From the NCBI RefSeq assembly GCF_019793465.1, contig NZ_JAILYJ010000010.1, positions 1 through 64,000 on the forward strand: 64,000 nt of DNA. Direction: 5' to 3'. The DNA is from Rhizobium croatiense (GTDB lineage: Bacteria; Pseudomonadota; Alphaproteobacteria; Rhizobiales; Rhizobiaceae). The notes under the pieces are model-generated. The model saw only the letters and a program-made list of their open reading frames with translations. It was not told where the DNA came from and searched no databases. The translations under genes were made by a program, and so were the position numbers. Positions 37,097-45,862 of the stretch are shown here, in pieces (position 1 is the stretch's first letter; every line of letters starts with the position of its first letter).

Positions 37097-38158
37097 ATGG
37101 ACGTTTCAGAGATCATTATCCCGGGCGATACCCCGGGAACGGAATGGCGGCTGCCAGTGCTGCGCTTCAAGGGTCGCGATCCGAACGCGCCGAAGATCTA
37201 TATCCAGGCGGCACTGCATGCCGGCGAACTGCCGGGAACGGCGCTGCTGCATTTCCTCTGCGAGCAGCTGCGGCGGGCGGAAGACCAGGATGGCATCCTG
37301 GGCGGCATCACCATCGTGCCGCAGGCCAATCCGATCGGTGCGGCGCAGTCGCATTTCGGTGATTTGCAGGGCCGTTTCGACCTTGGCTCGCGCACCAATT
37401 TCAACCGGGATTTCCCGCTGATCTCCATTGCCGATCGAGCGACGCTGATCGAAGAGCTCGACGATTACCCGGCTACCGACAGGTTGAAGCGGCAGCTCCT
37501 GCATATGGCGCTCGGCTCCGATCTCGTCCTCGACCTGCATTGCGACGACGAATCCCTGCAATATGCCTATGTCGACGAGGCTTTCTGGCCGGAGGCGGCC
37601 GATCTCGCCGCCGCGCTCGACATGGAGGCCGTGCTGCTTTCGGATGGCGAAAGCTCCGCCTTCGAGGAGGCTGTCGGCTTTGCATGGAAATATGAAGTCC
37701 CCGGCGAACGACGGTCCATGCTGCCGGGCAAGCTTTCGGTCACGGTCGAGCTGCGCGGCAAGCGCGATGTCGATCCGGCGCTGGCGAAGCGGGATGCGGA
37801 GGGGCTCTGGCGTTTCCTCGCGGCACGCGGGATCGTCAGCGACGAACCGGTGGCGCCGGCCGCGTTTGCCGGCCCCGCCGTGCCACTCGACAATGTCGAG
37901 ATCATCCGGGCTCCCGAAGGCGGCGCCGTGCTCTTCCATCGCGCGATCGGCGAGAGGGTTGTGGAGGGCGAGCGCCTGGCGACGATCATCACCCGGCCGG
38001 GGCAGGTTGATGGCAGCATCGACTTGCAGGCGCCGCAGGACGGGCTGATCCTGACCCGGACGTCGGACCGGCTGGTGCGGCGGCGCGGCGACCTGATGAA
38101 GATCGTCTGCGCCAGGCCTAGCAAGACGTCGCGCGAGGCCGGCACGCTGGAGAGCTGA
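37097..38158 (+). CDS. Succinylglutamate desuccinylase / aspartoacylase family zinc hydrolase
   Basis: This 353-aa zinc carboxypeptidase-like protein keeps all ligands: HAGE (H41, E44), LDLHCDDE (H148) and an acidic VTVELRG near 219 for catalysis. The NFNRDFP stretch (101-107) is typical. It would deacylate an N-acyl amino acid or related amide; the substrate is not clear, as no other arginine-degradation gene lies nearby. A C-terminal barrel (from about 255) resembles lipoyl-like or AstE beta domains. Start ATG 37097. Confidence 0.9.
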   Translation: MDVSEIIIPGDTPGTEWRLPVLRFKGRDPNAPKIYIQAALHAGELPGTALLHFLCEQLRRAEDQDGILGGITIVPQANPIGAAQSHFGDLQGRFDLGSRTNFNRDFPLISIADRATLIEELDDYPATDRLKRQLLHMALGSDLVLDLHCDDESLQYAYVDEAFWPEAADLAAALDMEAVLLSDGESSAFEEAVGFAWKYEVPGERRSMLPGKLSVTVELRGKRDVDPALAKRDAEGLWRFLAARGIVSDEPVAPAAFAGPAVPLDNVEIIRAPEGGAVLFHRAIGERVVEGERLATIITRPGQVDGSIDLQAPQDGLILTRTSDRLVRRRGDLMKIVCARPSKTSREAGTLES

Positions 38159-38248
38159 GGAGGCGCTGCCGGAGATAAAGCTCACATGGCGTTTGCGCCG
38201 GCCTTCGCGCATGCTATCCCGCTGCCATCACAGGGAGATCGATCGGGT

Positions 38249-38599
38249 ATGGCCGTTACCATCTATGGCATCAAGAATTGCGACACGATGAAGAAGGCCC
38301 GCAGCTGGCTGGAAGACCACGACGTCGCCTATGAATTTCACGATTACAAGGGGATTGGCATCGACCGCGCCCATCTCGAAGCCTGGATCGACCAGGCCGG
38401 CCTCGACACGGTGCTCAACCGCGCCGGCACGACATTCCGCAAACTGCCCGATGCCGAGCGCGAGAACCTGACCCGGGAGAAAGCCATCGCGCTGATGCTC
38501 GATCAGCCGTCGATGATCAAGCGGCCGGTGCTGGAGGCGAAGGACAAGCTGGTAATCGGCTTCAAGCCGGAAATTTACGCCGGCACATTTGGGGGCTGA
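38249..38599 (+). CDS. ArsC/Spx-family protein (YffB-like)
   Basis: The 116-aa thioredoxin-fold protein has IYGIKNCDTMKKARSWL (5-21, with C11), FHDYKGIGID and NRAGTTFRKL, and ends with SMIKRPVLEAKDKLVIGFKP. It has the single active-site cysteine of the YffB/ArsC-like group, which probably works with glutathione. It is not a full arsenate reductase set. It is followed 10 bp later by a ybaK-like gene. Confidence 0.93.
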   Translation: MAVTIYGIKNCDTMKKARSWLEDHDVAYEFHDYKGIGIDRAHLEAWIDQAGLDTVLNRAGTTFRKLPDAERENLTREKAIALMLDQPSMIKRPVLEAKDKLVIGFKPEIYAGTFGG

Positions 38600-38609
38600 C
38601 AGGCGTCCG

Positions 38610-39083
38610 ATGTCCAAGACCACGCGCGCGACACAGATTCTTTCCAAGGCCGGCATCGCCTTCACCGTCCACACCTACGATTACGATCCTGGCGCCGAGC
38701 GCGTCGGGCTGCAAGCGGCCGAGGCTTTGGGCGAAGCACCGCATCGGGTGTTGAAGACGCTGATGGCGGAGCTGGACGGCAAACCGGTCTGCGTCGTGGT
38801 GCCGTCGGACCGCGAAGTCAGCATGAAGAAGCTCGCCAGCGCCTTTGGCGGCAAGTCGGCCAACATGATGAAGCCTGCCGATGCCGAGCGGCTGACGGGC
38901 TATCATGTCGGCGGCATCAGCCCGTTCGGCCAGAAGAAGACCGTGCCGACAGCGATCGAGGAGACCGCCCTTGTTGAACCGCTCGTCTATATCAATGGCG
39001 GGCAGCGCGGGCTGCAGGTGCGGCTCGACCCGAAGGAGGCGCTGACGGTGTTGAAGGCCGTCGGCGCGCCATTGATCGCCTAG
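38610..39083 (+). CDS. YbaK-type aminoacyl-tRNA deacylase
   Basis: This 157-aa protein of the YbaK/EbsC family hydrolyses mischarged tRNA, classically Cys-tRNA(Pro). The conserved lysine lies in VLKTLMAELDG (about 46-56); VVPSDREVSMKKLA and GYHVGGISPFGQKK also match. It starts at ATG 38610, 10 bp after the ArsC-like gene, and ends in a 4-bp convergent overlap with the MarR gene. Confidence 0.94.
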   Translation: MSKTTRATQILSKAGIAFTVHTYDYDPGAERVGLQAAEALGEAPHRVLKTLMAELDGKPVCVVVPSDREVSMKKLASAFGGKSANMMKPADAERLTGYHVGGISPFGQKKTVPTAIEETALVEPLVYINGGQRGLQVRLDPKEALTVLKAVGAPLIA

Positions 39084-39523
39084 AGGAAGCGATCGAGAAG
39101 GCCCGCAAGCGTCTTCGCCTCGCTTTCGGTAAGCCTGCAGCCGATATGGCTCTCGATTGATCTGGCATAGACTGCCCACATGCGTTCGCGGAGCTGCCGG
39201 CCGGCTTCGGTGATGACAACCCAGCGACCGCGCCCGTCCTCGGCGAAGACTTCGCGCCGGACGAGCCCCTCTCCTTCCAGCCGGTCGATAAGGCGGGAAA
39301 GATTATACTGCGCAAGCAAAGTCCGCTCTTCGATCTCATAGGGGCGCAGCCTGCCATCATCGGCGCGCGCCAGTTCCCACAGCACGTCATACCAGGCAAG
39401 CGGCGGCATGCCGGCAGCTTTCAGCTCGGCTTCGATGGCGGCAAGCAAGCGCTCGCGGGCGCGCATGATGCTCGTCCAGGCACGGGTGGTGGCCTCGCTC
39501 GGTTTCGGCATGTTCTCGGACAT
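39080..39523 (-). CDS. MarR family transcriptional regulator (GST-linked)
   Basis: A 147-aa winged-helix protein: LAWYDVLWELARADDGRLRPYEIEERTLLAQYNLSRLIDRLEGEGLV carries the HTH, followed by the wing in EDGRGRWVVITEAGRQ. It is divergent from a GST gene with 79 bp between starts, where a dyad at 39526-39580 sits, so it likely represses GST and itself. Start ATG 39523 is preferred (MSENMPKPS) over upstream in-frame ATG codons that lie in the operator. Confidence 0.93.
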   Translation of the reverse strand: MSENMPKPSEATTRAWTSIMRARERLLAAIEAELKAAGMPPLAWYDVLWELARADDGRLRPYEIEERTLLAQYNLSRLIDRLEGEGLVRREVFAEDGRGRWVVITEAGRQLRERMWAVYARSIESHIGCRLTESEAKTLAGLLDRFL

Positions 39524-39525
39524 AA

Positions 39526-39580
39526 ATGCAATTACATCTATCTTGAATTCCGCCGCAAGCGATATTAGATGCATTTGCAT
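39526..39580. promoter_or_regulatory. Dyad in the MarR/GST divergent promoter
   Basis: ATGCAATTACATCTAT (39526-39541) and TTAGATGCATTTGCAT (39565-39580) are an imperfect inverted repeat. Each half is itself near-palindromic (TGCAATTACA; ATGCATTTGCAT), so two MarR dimers could bind. This is inferred from position and symmetry. Confidence 0.55.
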
Positions 39581-39602
39581 GGATTGTGACCAGGAGAATT
39601 CC

Positions 39603-40286
39603 ATGAGCAGGCTTACCCTCATCAGCCACCATCTCTGCCCCTATGTGCAGCGCGCCGCGATCACGCTCCTTGAAAAGGGCGTGCCATTCGAGCGCATCAA
39701 CATCGATCTCGCCAACAAACCGGATTGGTTCCTGAAAATTTCGCCGCTCGGCAAGGTGCCGCTGCTGCGGATCGAGGAAGAGGACGGCAGTGAGGCGGTG
39801 CTCTTCGAAAGCAGCGTCATCTGCGAATATCTGGAGGAAACGCAGGCGGGCGCCGCCCTGCATCCGGCCGATCCGCTCACCCGCGCCCGCCACCGAGGCT
39901 GGATGGAATTCGGCTCGTCCGTGCTTTCCGACCTCTGGAGTTATGAAACGGCGCAGGATGCGCTGCAGCTCGAAGCCAAACGCAAAGCCCTCATCGCCAA
40001 ATTTGCAACGATCGAGAGCGCACTGACAGACGGGCCTTATTTCGCGGGCAGCAGCTTCAGCCTCGTCGACGCCGTCTTTGCGCCGGTCTTTCGTTACTTC
40101 GACCTCTTCGACACGCTCGGCGACAGTGGCATATTCGATGGGTTGGAGCGGGTGAAGCGCTGGCGCAAGGCTCTTTCCGCGCGGGCGAGTGTCCGGGCGG
40201 CTGTCGGCCCTGATTACCCGCAGCGGCTGATGGAATTCCTCGAAAAACATTCCTCGATCCTGCTCAGGCAGTCTGCCGCAGCGTAA
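39603..40286 (+). CDS. Glutathione S-transferase family protein (CLIC/omega-like)
   Basis: The 227-aa GST has a thioredoxin-like start MSRLTLISHHLCPYVQRAAI with C12 as the likely glutathione-thiol partner, as in omega and beta classes. ISPLGKVPLLRI (50-61, cis-Pro), ESSVICEYLEE near 73 and a helical C-terminal domain follow. Divergent from its likely MarR repressor. CAGGAGA sets ATG 39603. Confidence 0.93.
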   Translation: MSRLTLISHHLCPYVQRAAITLLEKGVPFERINIDLANKPDWFLKISPLGKVPLLRIEEEDGSEAVLFESSVICEYLEETQAGAALHPADPLTRARHRGWMEFGSSVLSDLWSYETAQDALQLEAKRKALIAKFATIESALTDGPYFAGSSFSLVDAVFAPVFRYFDLFDTLGDSGIFDGLERVKRWRKALSARASVRAAVGPDYPQRLMEFLEKHSSILLRQSAAA

Positions 40287-40408
40287 AGCCCTTGCAAGCG
40301 GCCGGACAATACCGGCCGCTTCAATTCGGCAGCGGCACTTCATTTTCGCCGCAAACGGGTCTAAGTCTTCCAGCTTTCCACCATCGATGACAGAAAGCAG
40401 GTCGAACC

Positions 40409-41662
40409 ATGACTTTCATGCCCCAAAGCCAGAACGCTGTTGATCCCGTCAAGCTGGAGAAGCTTGCGGAAGTCGCCGTCAAGGTCGGCCTTCAGCTGCA
40501 GAAAGGTCAGGACCTGGTCGTCACCGCGCCGGTCGTGGCACTGCCGCTCGTGCGCCTGATCACCAAACAGGCCTATCAGGCCGGCGCCGGATTGGTGAGC
40601 GCCTTCTATTCCGACGAGGAAACGACGCTTTCGCGCTATCAGTACGGCAGCGACGAGAGCTTCGACCGCGCCTCCGACTGGCTCTATGAGGGCATGGCCA
40701 AGGCCTATGCCAATGGAGCGGCCCGTCTTGCGGTTGCCGGCGACAACCCGTTGCTGCTGTCCGAGCAGGATGCCGGCAAGGTCGGCCGCGCCAATCGCGC
40801 CACCTCGACGGCCTACAAGCCGGCACTGGAAAAGATTTCGAATTTCGACATCAACTGGAACATCGTTTCCTATCCCAATCCGTCCTGGGCCAAGGTGGTC
40901 TTTCCCGACGATCCTGAGCCGATCGCGATCGCCAAGCTCGCCAGGGCGATCTTTGCCGCCTCGCGCGTCGATGTGGACGATCCCATCGCCGCCTGGACGG
41001 AACACAATGCCAATCTCGCCAAACGCTCCGCCTGGCTGAACGGCGAGCGCTTCGCCTCGCTGCATTTCAAGGGGCCGGGCACCGATCTGACGGTCGGCCT
41101 TGCCGACGGGCATGAATGGCATGGCGGCGCCTCCACCGCCAAGAACGGCATTACCTGCAATCCGAACATTCCGACCGAGGAGGTGTTCACCACGCCGCAT
41201 GCGCTGCGCGTCGAAGGCCAGGTTTCGAGCACCAAGCCGCTGTCGCACCAGGGCACGCTGATCGACAATATCCAGGTGCGCTTCGAGGGCGGGCGGATCG
41301 TCGAGGCAAAGGCGTCGCGCGGCGAAGAGGTGTTGAACAAGGTGCTCGATACCGACGAGGGCGCGCGCCGGCTCGGTGAAGTGGCGCTGGTCCCGCATTC
41401 CTCGCCGATCTCGGCGAGCGGCATCCTGTTCTACAATACCCTGTTCGACGAAAACGCCTCCTGCCATATCGCGCTCGGCCAGTGCTATTCCAAATGCTTC
41501 CTGAACGGCGCTACGCTGAGCCAGGAGGAGATCAAGGCGCAGGGCGGCAATTCCAGCCTGATCCATATCGACTGGATGATCGGCTCGGACAAGGTCGATA
41601 TCGACGGCCTCAGGCCGGACGGTTCGCGCGTTGCGGTGATGCGGCAGGGCGAATGGGCCTGA
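40409..41662 (+). CDS. M29 family aminopeptidase
   Basis: The 417-aa protein belongs to the thermophilic aminopeptidase (M29) family with a dinuclear metal centre. VFTTPHALRVEGQV, HQGTLIDNIQVRFEGGRIV, the metal-binding run LGEVALVPHSSPIS and LFDENASCHIALGQCY are the conserved C-terminal segments. Length is typical. Its 3' end overlaps the convergent EamA gene by 53 bp. Confidence 0.94.
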   Translation: MTFMPQSQNAVDPVKLEKLAEVAVKVGLQLQKGQDLVVTAPVVALPLVRLITKQAYQAGAGLVSAFYSDEETTLSRYQYGSDESFDRASDWLYEGMAKAYANGAARLAVAGDNPLLLSEQDAGKVGRANRATSTAYKPALEKISNFDINWNIVSYPNPSWAKVVFPDDPEPIAIAKLARAIFAASRVDVDDPIAAWTEHNANLAKRSAWLNGERFASLHFKGPGTDLTVGLADGHEWHGGASTAKNGITCNPNIPTEEVFTTPHALRVEGQVSSTKPLSHQGTLIDNIQVRFEGGRIVEAKASRGEEVLNKVLDTDEGARRLGEVALVPHSSPISASGILFYNTLFDENASCHIALGQCYSKCFLNGATLSQEEIKAQGGNSSLIHIDWMIGSDKVDIDGLRPDGSRVAVMRQGEWA

Positions 41663-42521
41663 CCGGCATCGTCGCGCGCTGACTGAGCCAGACGCCGGCG
41701 AGCACCATGGCGAAGCCGGCGATCTGCGCCGGCGCCAGGCTCTGGCCGAGCGTCAGCCAGCCGAGCAGGGTCGCGACGACAGGGCTCAGAAAACCGAGCG
41801 AGGCGACCGCCGAGGGTTCGATGCGCGACAGGCCGCGGAACCAGAGCAGATAGGTGAAGGCCGCGCCGATCAGGCCGAGATAGGCGATCCCGGCAATGTT
41901 TACGGCGCTCAGTGCCGGCAGCGCCGGCTCGAGGAAAAGCGCAGTTGGCACCAGCAGGATGCCACCTGCCGTCAGTTGCCAAGCGGTAAAGGTGAGGTTC
42001 GACACCGGCGGCGCCCAGCGCCGCGTCAGCACCGTGCCGAAGGCCATCGAGACGGCGCCGGCAAGACCGGCAGCGATCCCGACGGGATCCAGCGCCGCCT
42101 TCGGCGTCAATACCAGCAATCCGACGCCGGCCATGCCGGCAAGACCGGCCAGCACGGCCAGCGACCGAACCGGCTTGCCGAGGAAAAGCCGCGACAGGGC
42201 GATGACGATCAGCGGCTGCACCGCGCCCACCGTTGCGGCAACGCCGCCCGGGAGCCTGTAGGCCGAGACGAAGAGCATCGCCCAGAAGAAGGAGAAGTTC
42301 AGCGCGCCGAGAATGAAGGCCCTTCCCCACCAGGTGCCGAAAGGCAGCTTCCTTACCAGGAGCAGAAGCAGCAGCCCGGCAGGCAGGGCTCTCAGCATCG
42401 CGACTGTCAGCGGATATCCTGCCGGAAGGAAGGAGGTGGTGACGATATAGGTGCTGCCCCAGATGGCGGGTGCGAGCGCGGTCATTAGCACATCGGTCAA
42501 ATATCGAGAATTTGTCTTCAT
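41610..42521 (-). CDS. EamA/DMT family inner-membrane transporter
   Basis: The 303-aa protein has about ten hydrophobic segments in two EamA repeats (roughly 9-135 and 150-285), with a WGSTYIVTTSFLP opening and a positively charged proline-rich tail. Such carriers export metabolites; the substrate is unknown. It is divergent from a MarR gene, and a perfect 18-bp palindrome lies in the shared promoter. Its 3' tail lies inside the M29 gene. Confidence 0.93.
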   Translation of the reverse strand: MKTNSRYLTDVLMTALAPAIWGSTYIVTTSFLPAGYPLTVAMLRALPAGLLLLLLVRKLPFGTWWGRAFILGALNFSFFWAMLFVSAYRLPGGVAATVGAVQPLIVIALSRLFLGKPVRSLAVLAGLAGMAGVGLLVLTPKAALDPVGIAAGLAGAVSMAFGTVLTRRWAPPVSNLTFTAWQLTAGGILLVPTALFLEPALPALSAVNIAGIAYLGLIGAAFTYLLWFRGLSRIEPSAVASLGFLSPVVATLLGWLTLGQSLAPAQIAGFAMVLAGVWLSQRATMPVRPIRPAASPQRANRPA

Positions 42522-42536
42522 CTCAAGAATCTCTAT

Positions 42537-42545
42537 GTCAAGATA
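42537..42545. promoter_or_regulatory. Half-site GTCAAGATA in the EamA promoter
   Basis: This repeats the right half of the palindrome at 42565-42582, 20 bp away and close to the EamA start (42521), and could be a second, weaker operator. Confidence 0.45.
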
Positions 42546-42564
42546 AATTGAGGATAGCGGATTT

Positions 42565-42582
42565 TATCTTGACGTCAAGATA
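42565..42582. promoter_or_regulatory. Perfect 18-bp MarR-type operator
   Basis: TATCTTGACGTCAAGATA is a perfect palindrome 20 bp before the MarR start. It lies between divergent MarR and EamA genes, the classic place for a MarR site. Confidence 0.7.
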
Positions 42583-42602
42583 TCTACTGTTATCGATGTG
42601 GA

Positions 42603-43100
42603 ATGGATGAAGAGAAGCTAGACCACGTCGACAGAATCCTGGCGCAATGGCGGCGCGAGCGCCCGGACCTCGACGTCGAGCCGATGGGCATCCTCGGACG
42701 CCTGAAGCGCCTCGGCACGCATCTCGGCCGCGAAGTGGAGGCGGTGCTGCTGAAGCACGGGCTTTCCACCTCGTCCTTCGACGTGCTGGCCACCCTTCGC
42801 CGCTCCGGCGCGCCTCATCGCCTCTCACCGGGCGAGCTTCTGGAGATGACGATGGTCAGCTCCGGCACGATGACGAACCGCATCGATCAGTTGGAGAAAG
42901 CGGGTTTCGTCGAACGCATCGTCAATCCGGACGACAGGCGCAGCGTGTTGATCGCACTGACGGATAAGGGGTTCGCGACCCTCGAAGAGGCGGTCGGCGC
43001 CCATGTCGCCAACCAGCAGCGGCTGACGCGCAATCTGACCGCCGAGGACAAGGCCGCGTTCGACCGGCTGCTCAAGAAGTTTCTGTCGGATTTCGAATAA
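42603..43100 (+). CDS. MarR family transcriptional regulator (EamA-linked)
   Basis: A 165-aa MarR protein with an N-terminal helix, an HTH in LATLRRSGAPHRLSPGELLEMTMVSSGTMTNRIDQLEKAGFV, and the wing NPDDRRSVLIALTDKG. It likely represses the divergent EamA exporter and itself through the palindrome at 42565-42582 and loses binding when a small phenolic-type ligand is present. It ends 1 bp before the stop of the convergent flavoprotein gene. Confidence 0.94.
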   Translation: MDEEKLDHVDRILAQWRRERPDLDVEPMGILGRLKRLGTHLGREVEAVLLKHGLSTSSFDVLATLRRSGAPHRLSPGELLEMTMVSSGTMTNRIDQLEKAGFVERIVNPDDRRSVLIALTDKGFATLEEAVGAHVANQQRLTRNLTAEDKAAFDRLLKKFLSDFE

Positions 43101-43691
43101 TCAGATGGCGGCGAGCGCCTTGCGGACGCGCTCCAGATGCGCCTTGCGCCTGGCTTCCGTGGCGCGGTCCATGTCGTGCAGGCTCAGCATGCGGAAGACG
43201 AGCTTCTTCGAACATAAGTTGGCAATGCCCCGCTTCAGCAGGCGGCGGACGGGGTTGCCCATATAGAGATGAACCAGCCACCAGGGCGAACCCGTCGTCG
43301 TCAGCGCATAAAGCAGCCTGATATTGGTGAGCTCAGGCACGATGCGGCCGCCGGCGGCATCATGCGTGAAGGCCACACCTGGCGCGAAGATGCGATCGAA
43401 GAACCCCTTCAGAATGGCCGGGAAATTGAACCACCACTGCGGAAAGACGAGGATGAGACCGTCGGCCGACTGCAGCCGGGCAACGATATCGGCGACGGCC
43501 GACGTATCGTAAGGCGTGTCGAAATAAGTGCGGCGTTCGGCCTCGGACAGGCGCGGATCGAAATCCTCGGCGTAGAGGTCAAGCAGATCGACGACATGGC
43601 CGGAGCCTTCCAAGGCTTCGCGAGCCGTGCGCGCCACCGAGGCGGCAAAACTTTCCGGCAGCGGATGGGCAAGCACCAACAGGATCTGCAT
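43101..43691 (-). CDS. NAD(P)H-dependent flavodoxin-like oxidoreductase
   Basis: The 196-aa protein has a flavodoxin-like fold of the NQO1/KefF/ModaB group: ILLVLAHPLPESFAASVA at the N-terminus, a conserved VFPQWWFNFPAILKGFFDRI (about 82-101) that binds FMN/FAD, and LLYALTTTGSPWWLVHLY. It would reduce quinones or similar compounds with two electrons. It is 2 bp from xseA on the same strand, so probably cotranscribed. Confidence 0.92.
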   Translation of the reverse strand: MQILLVLAHPLPESFAASVARTAREALEGSGHVVDLLDLYAEDFDPRLSEAERRTYFDTPYDTSAVADIVARLQSADGLILVFPQWWFNFPAILKGFFDRIFAPGVAFTHDAAGGRIVPELTNIRLLYALTTTGSPWWLVHLYMGNPVRRLLKRGIANLCSKKLVFRMLSLHDMDRATEARRKAHLERVRKALAAI

Positions 43692-43693
43692 CG

Positions 43694-45274
43694 TCAGAAC
43701 AGACTTCCCTGTTTCGTCGGCTCTGCGGGCTTTGCGCTGCGCTTCTTGGCGCTGGCGGGCGGCATGCCGCCTTCGGTGGTGACGGCGCCGATGCGGCCGT
43801 CGGCGAATTCGATCGAGACCGCAGCACCGGCCGAGAGACCTGCCGCCTGCGAGACCGGCTTGTCCTCATCGTCGCGGATGACCGCGTAGCCGCGCTTCAG
43901 CACATTCTTATAGGAAAGCGACTGCAGCACCCGATCCTGTGCGGAAAGCTCGGCCCGGGCACGCGTCAACTGGTGGCGAATTGCCGTGTCGGCATGACGC
44001 GAAAGATTGCCGAGGCGTTCGCGGGAGCGGTCGGTTTGCGTCTTCAACCGTGCCGGCAGCGAGGCAAGGATCGCCTCGGCTCGCTGGACACGGGATGTCG
44101 AGCGGTCGATCAGCCGCTCGACCATACGCTCGGCCCGCAGCATCCGTTCATTCAGCCTCTGCCGCCGCTCGGCGATACGATTGGACAGAACATCAGGGCG
44201 CAGATGCGCCGCGACACGCTCGAAACCGCGGCGCTTGTTGACGGTGTTGAGTTCGAGCCCACGGCCAAGGCCGGCCGCCGCCTCGTCGAAACGACGACGC
44301 GGCAAGGCGAGAAGCTGGTCGAGCGAGGGCAATGCCCGCATCAAACCACGGACGGACTGGCGGCGCTGATCCATCTGCCGGCTCATGCAGCCTTGCAGGC
44401 GGGCAGCAAGGGCCGCAAGCTGCGCGTCGAGCTCCGCCTTGACGGGCACGGCCATTTCCGCCGCTCCGGTCGGCGTCGGGGCGCGGACATCGGCGGCATA
44501 ATCGATCAGCGTCCAATCGGTTTCGTGACCGACGGCCGAGATCAGCGGGATCCGGCTTTCGGCCGCCGCGCGCACGACGATCTCGTCGTTGAAACTCCAG
44601 AGATCTTCCAGGCTGCCGCCGCCGCGCGCGACGATCAGCACATCAGGGCGCGGGACGGCGCCCGCTGGCTCCAGCCCATTGAAGCCGCGGATGGCGTTGG
44701 CCACCTCCTCGCCTGACCCCTCGCCCTGAACCTTCACCGGCCAGACGAGGACATGCACGGGAAATCGGTCGGAGATCCGGTGCAGGATATCGCGGATCAC
44801 GGCGCCGGTCGGCGAGGTGACGACGCCGATCACCTTGGGCATGAAGGGCAGCCGCTTCTTGCGGGCGGCATCGAACAGGCCCTCGGCGCCGAGCTTGCGT
44901 TTGCGCTCCTCGATCAGCGCCATCAGCGCGCCGGCGCCGGCCGGCTCCAGCGTCTCGATGACGATCTGATATTTCGAGGAGCCCGGAAAGGTGGTGACCT
45001 TGCCGGTGGCGATCACCTCCATGCCCTCTTCCGGGCGGAATTTCAGCCGCGAAAAGGTGGTCTTCCAGATGACTGCATCGATGCGGGCGCGATCGTCCTT
45101 CAGCGCGAAATAGGCATGGCCCGAGGAGTGCGGCCCACGATAGCCTGATATTTCGCCACGCACGCGAACCTGATCGAAGGCCGTTTCTACGGTACGCTTG
45201 ATCGAGCCGGAAAGCTCAGAAACCGAATATTCGGCAAGGTTGGTCGGCGAATCGCTGTCGAAGAGGTTGCTCAT
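43694..45274 (-). CDS. xseA: Exodeoxyribonuclease VII large subunit
   Basis: XseA, with XseB, degrades single-stranded DNA from both ends. The 526-aa protein has an N-terminal OB-fold (about 15-105: [23 protein letters not shown]), the catalytic Exo_VII_S-like core with [31 protein letters not shown] and [15 protein letters not shown] long coiled-coil follows (about 280-440). The tail of about 40 residues after the coil is polar and low in similarity. Start ATG 45274. Confidence 0.96.
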   Translation of the reverse strand: MSNLFDSDSPTNLAEYSVSELSGSIKRTVETAFDQVRVRGEISGYRGPHSSGHAYFALKDDRARIDAVIWKTTFSRLKFRPEEGMEVIATGKVTTFPGSSKYQIVIETLEPAGAGALMALIEERKRKLGAEGLFDAARKKRLPFMPKVIGVVTSPTGAVIRDILHRISDRFPVHVLVWPVKVQGEGSGEEVANAIRGFNGLEPAGAVPRPDVLIVARGGGSLEDLWSFNDEIVVRAAAESRIPLISAVGHETDWTLIDYAADVRAPTPTGAAEMAVPVKAELDAQLAALAARLQGCMSRQMDQRRQSVRGLMRALPSLDQLLALPRRRFDEAAAGLGRGLELNTVNKRRGFERVAAHLRPDVLSNRIAERRQRLNERMLRAERMVERLIDRSTSRVQRAEAILASLPARLKTQTDRSRERLGNLSRHADTAIRHQLTRARAELSAQDRVLQSLSYKNVLKRGYAVIRDDEDKPVSQAAGLSAGAAVSIEFADGRIGAVTTEGGMPPASAKKRSAKPAEPTKQGSLF

Positions 45275-45600
45275 CCCTTCTTTCTATGTCGATCGGCGGC
45301 AAACAGGAAGGTCACGATCGTTGCGGACCGGTTTCCCCGTAGGCGAGCCGACGGTGAAAAGATTCGGTAGGTCGGACGCTTATCTACTTCTCTCCTACAG
45401 GCGTGCGTTGAGCGCAGAAAAAACGCAACAAAATCGAGTAAATCTGTTTTGCGGGGGAACGCTTAGTTAGACTGTGCGTTTCAGTCGAAAGGGATTGCTA
45501 ACCACCGCAATGCAAAGGCTTTTCGGCCGATATGACCGGTAAATCTTTGTTAGGTGGCGCTTCCTATGCTTCCCCTCGTTCTCTTCGGGAAGGTGCTGAA
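45275..45600. other. Intergenic, 326 bp, xseA to small membrane protein
   Basis: It probably carries the divergent promoters. No open reading frame with good start signals, clear hairpin or RNA was seen. Confidence 0.5.
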
Positions 45601-45843
45601 ATGATTATTCTCACAGCAGCAGCATTAGGCATCAGCGCCGCGCAAATGCGCTCGGCCGCAGCGATCGCATTGATCGCCGCGCTGATCGGAATCACCTTCG
45701 CGCTGGCTGCGATAACCTCGCCGGGGCCGGTGTCGCTCCTGGCGCTCCTCTATGCCATTCTCGGCTACAATGGCGGCCTGATCCTTTACGTGCTCGGCCT
45801 CTATGCCCATGCACGCTTTCGCGCGCCGCGTGTTTCCCACTGA
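45601..45843 (+). CDS. Small inner-membrane protein, 80 aa
   Basis: ATG 45601 follows GGGAAGG. The product has two hydrophobic segments, about 19-40 (AAAIALIAALIGITFALAAI) and 46-68, with a short positively charged tail, so it probably spans the inner membrane twice. No family recognised. Confidence 0.65.
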   Translation: MIILTAAALGISAAQMRSAAAIALIAALIGITFALAAITSPGPVSLLALLYAILGYNGGLILYVLGLYAHARFRAPRVSH

Positions 45844-45862
45844 CGATTTGCGATCGCCGGCG

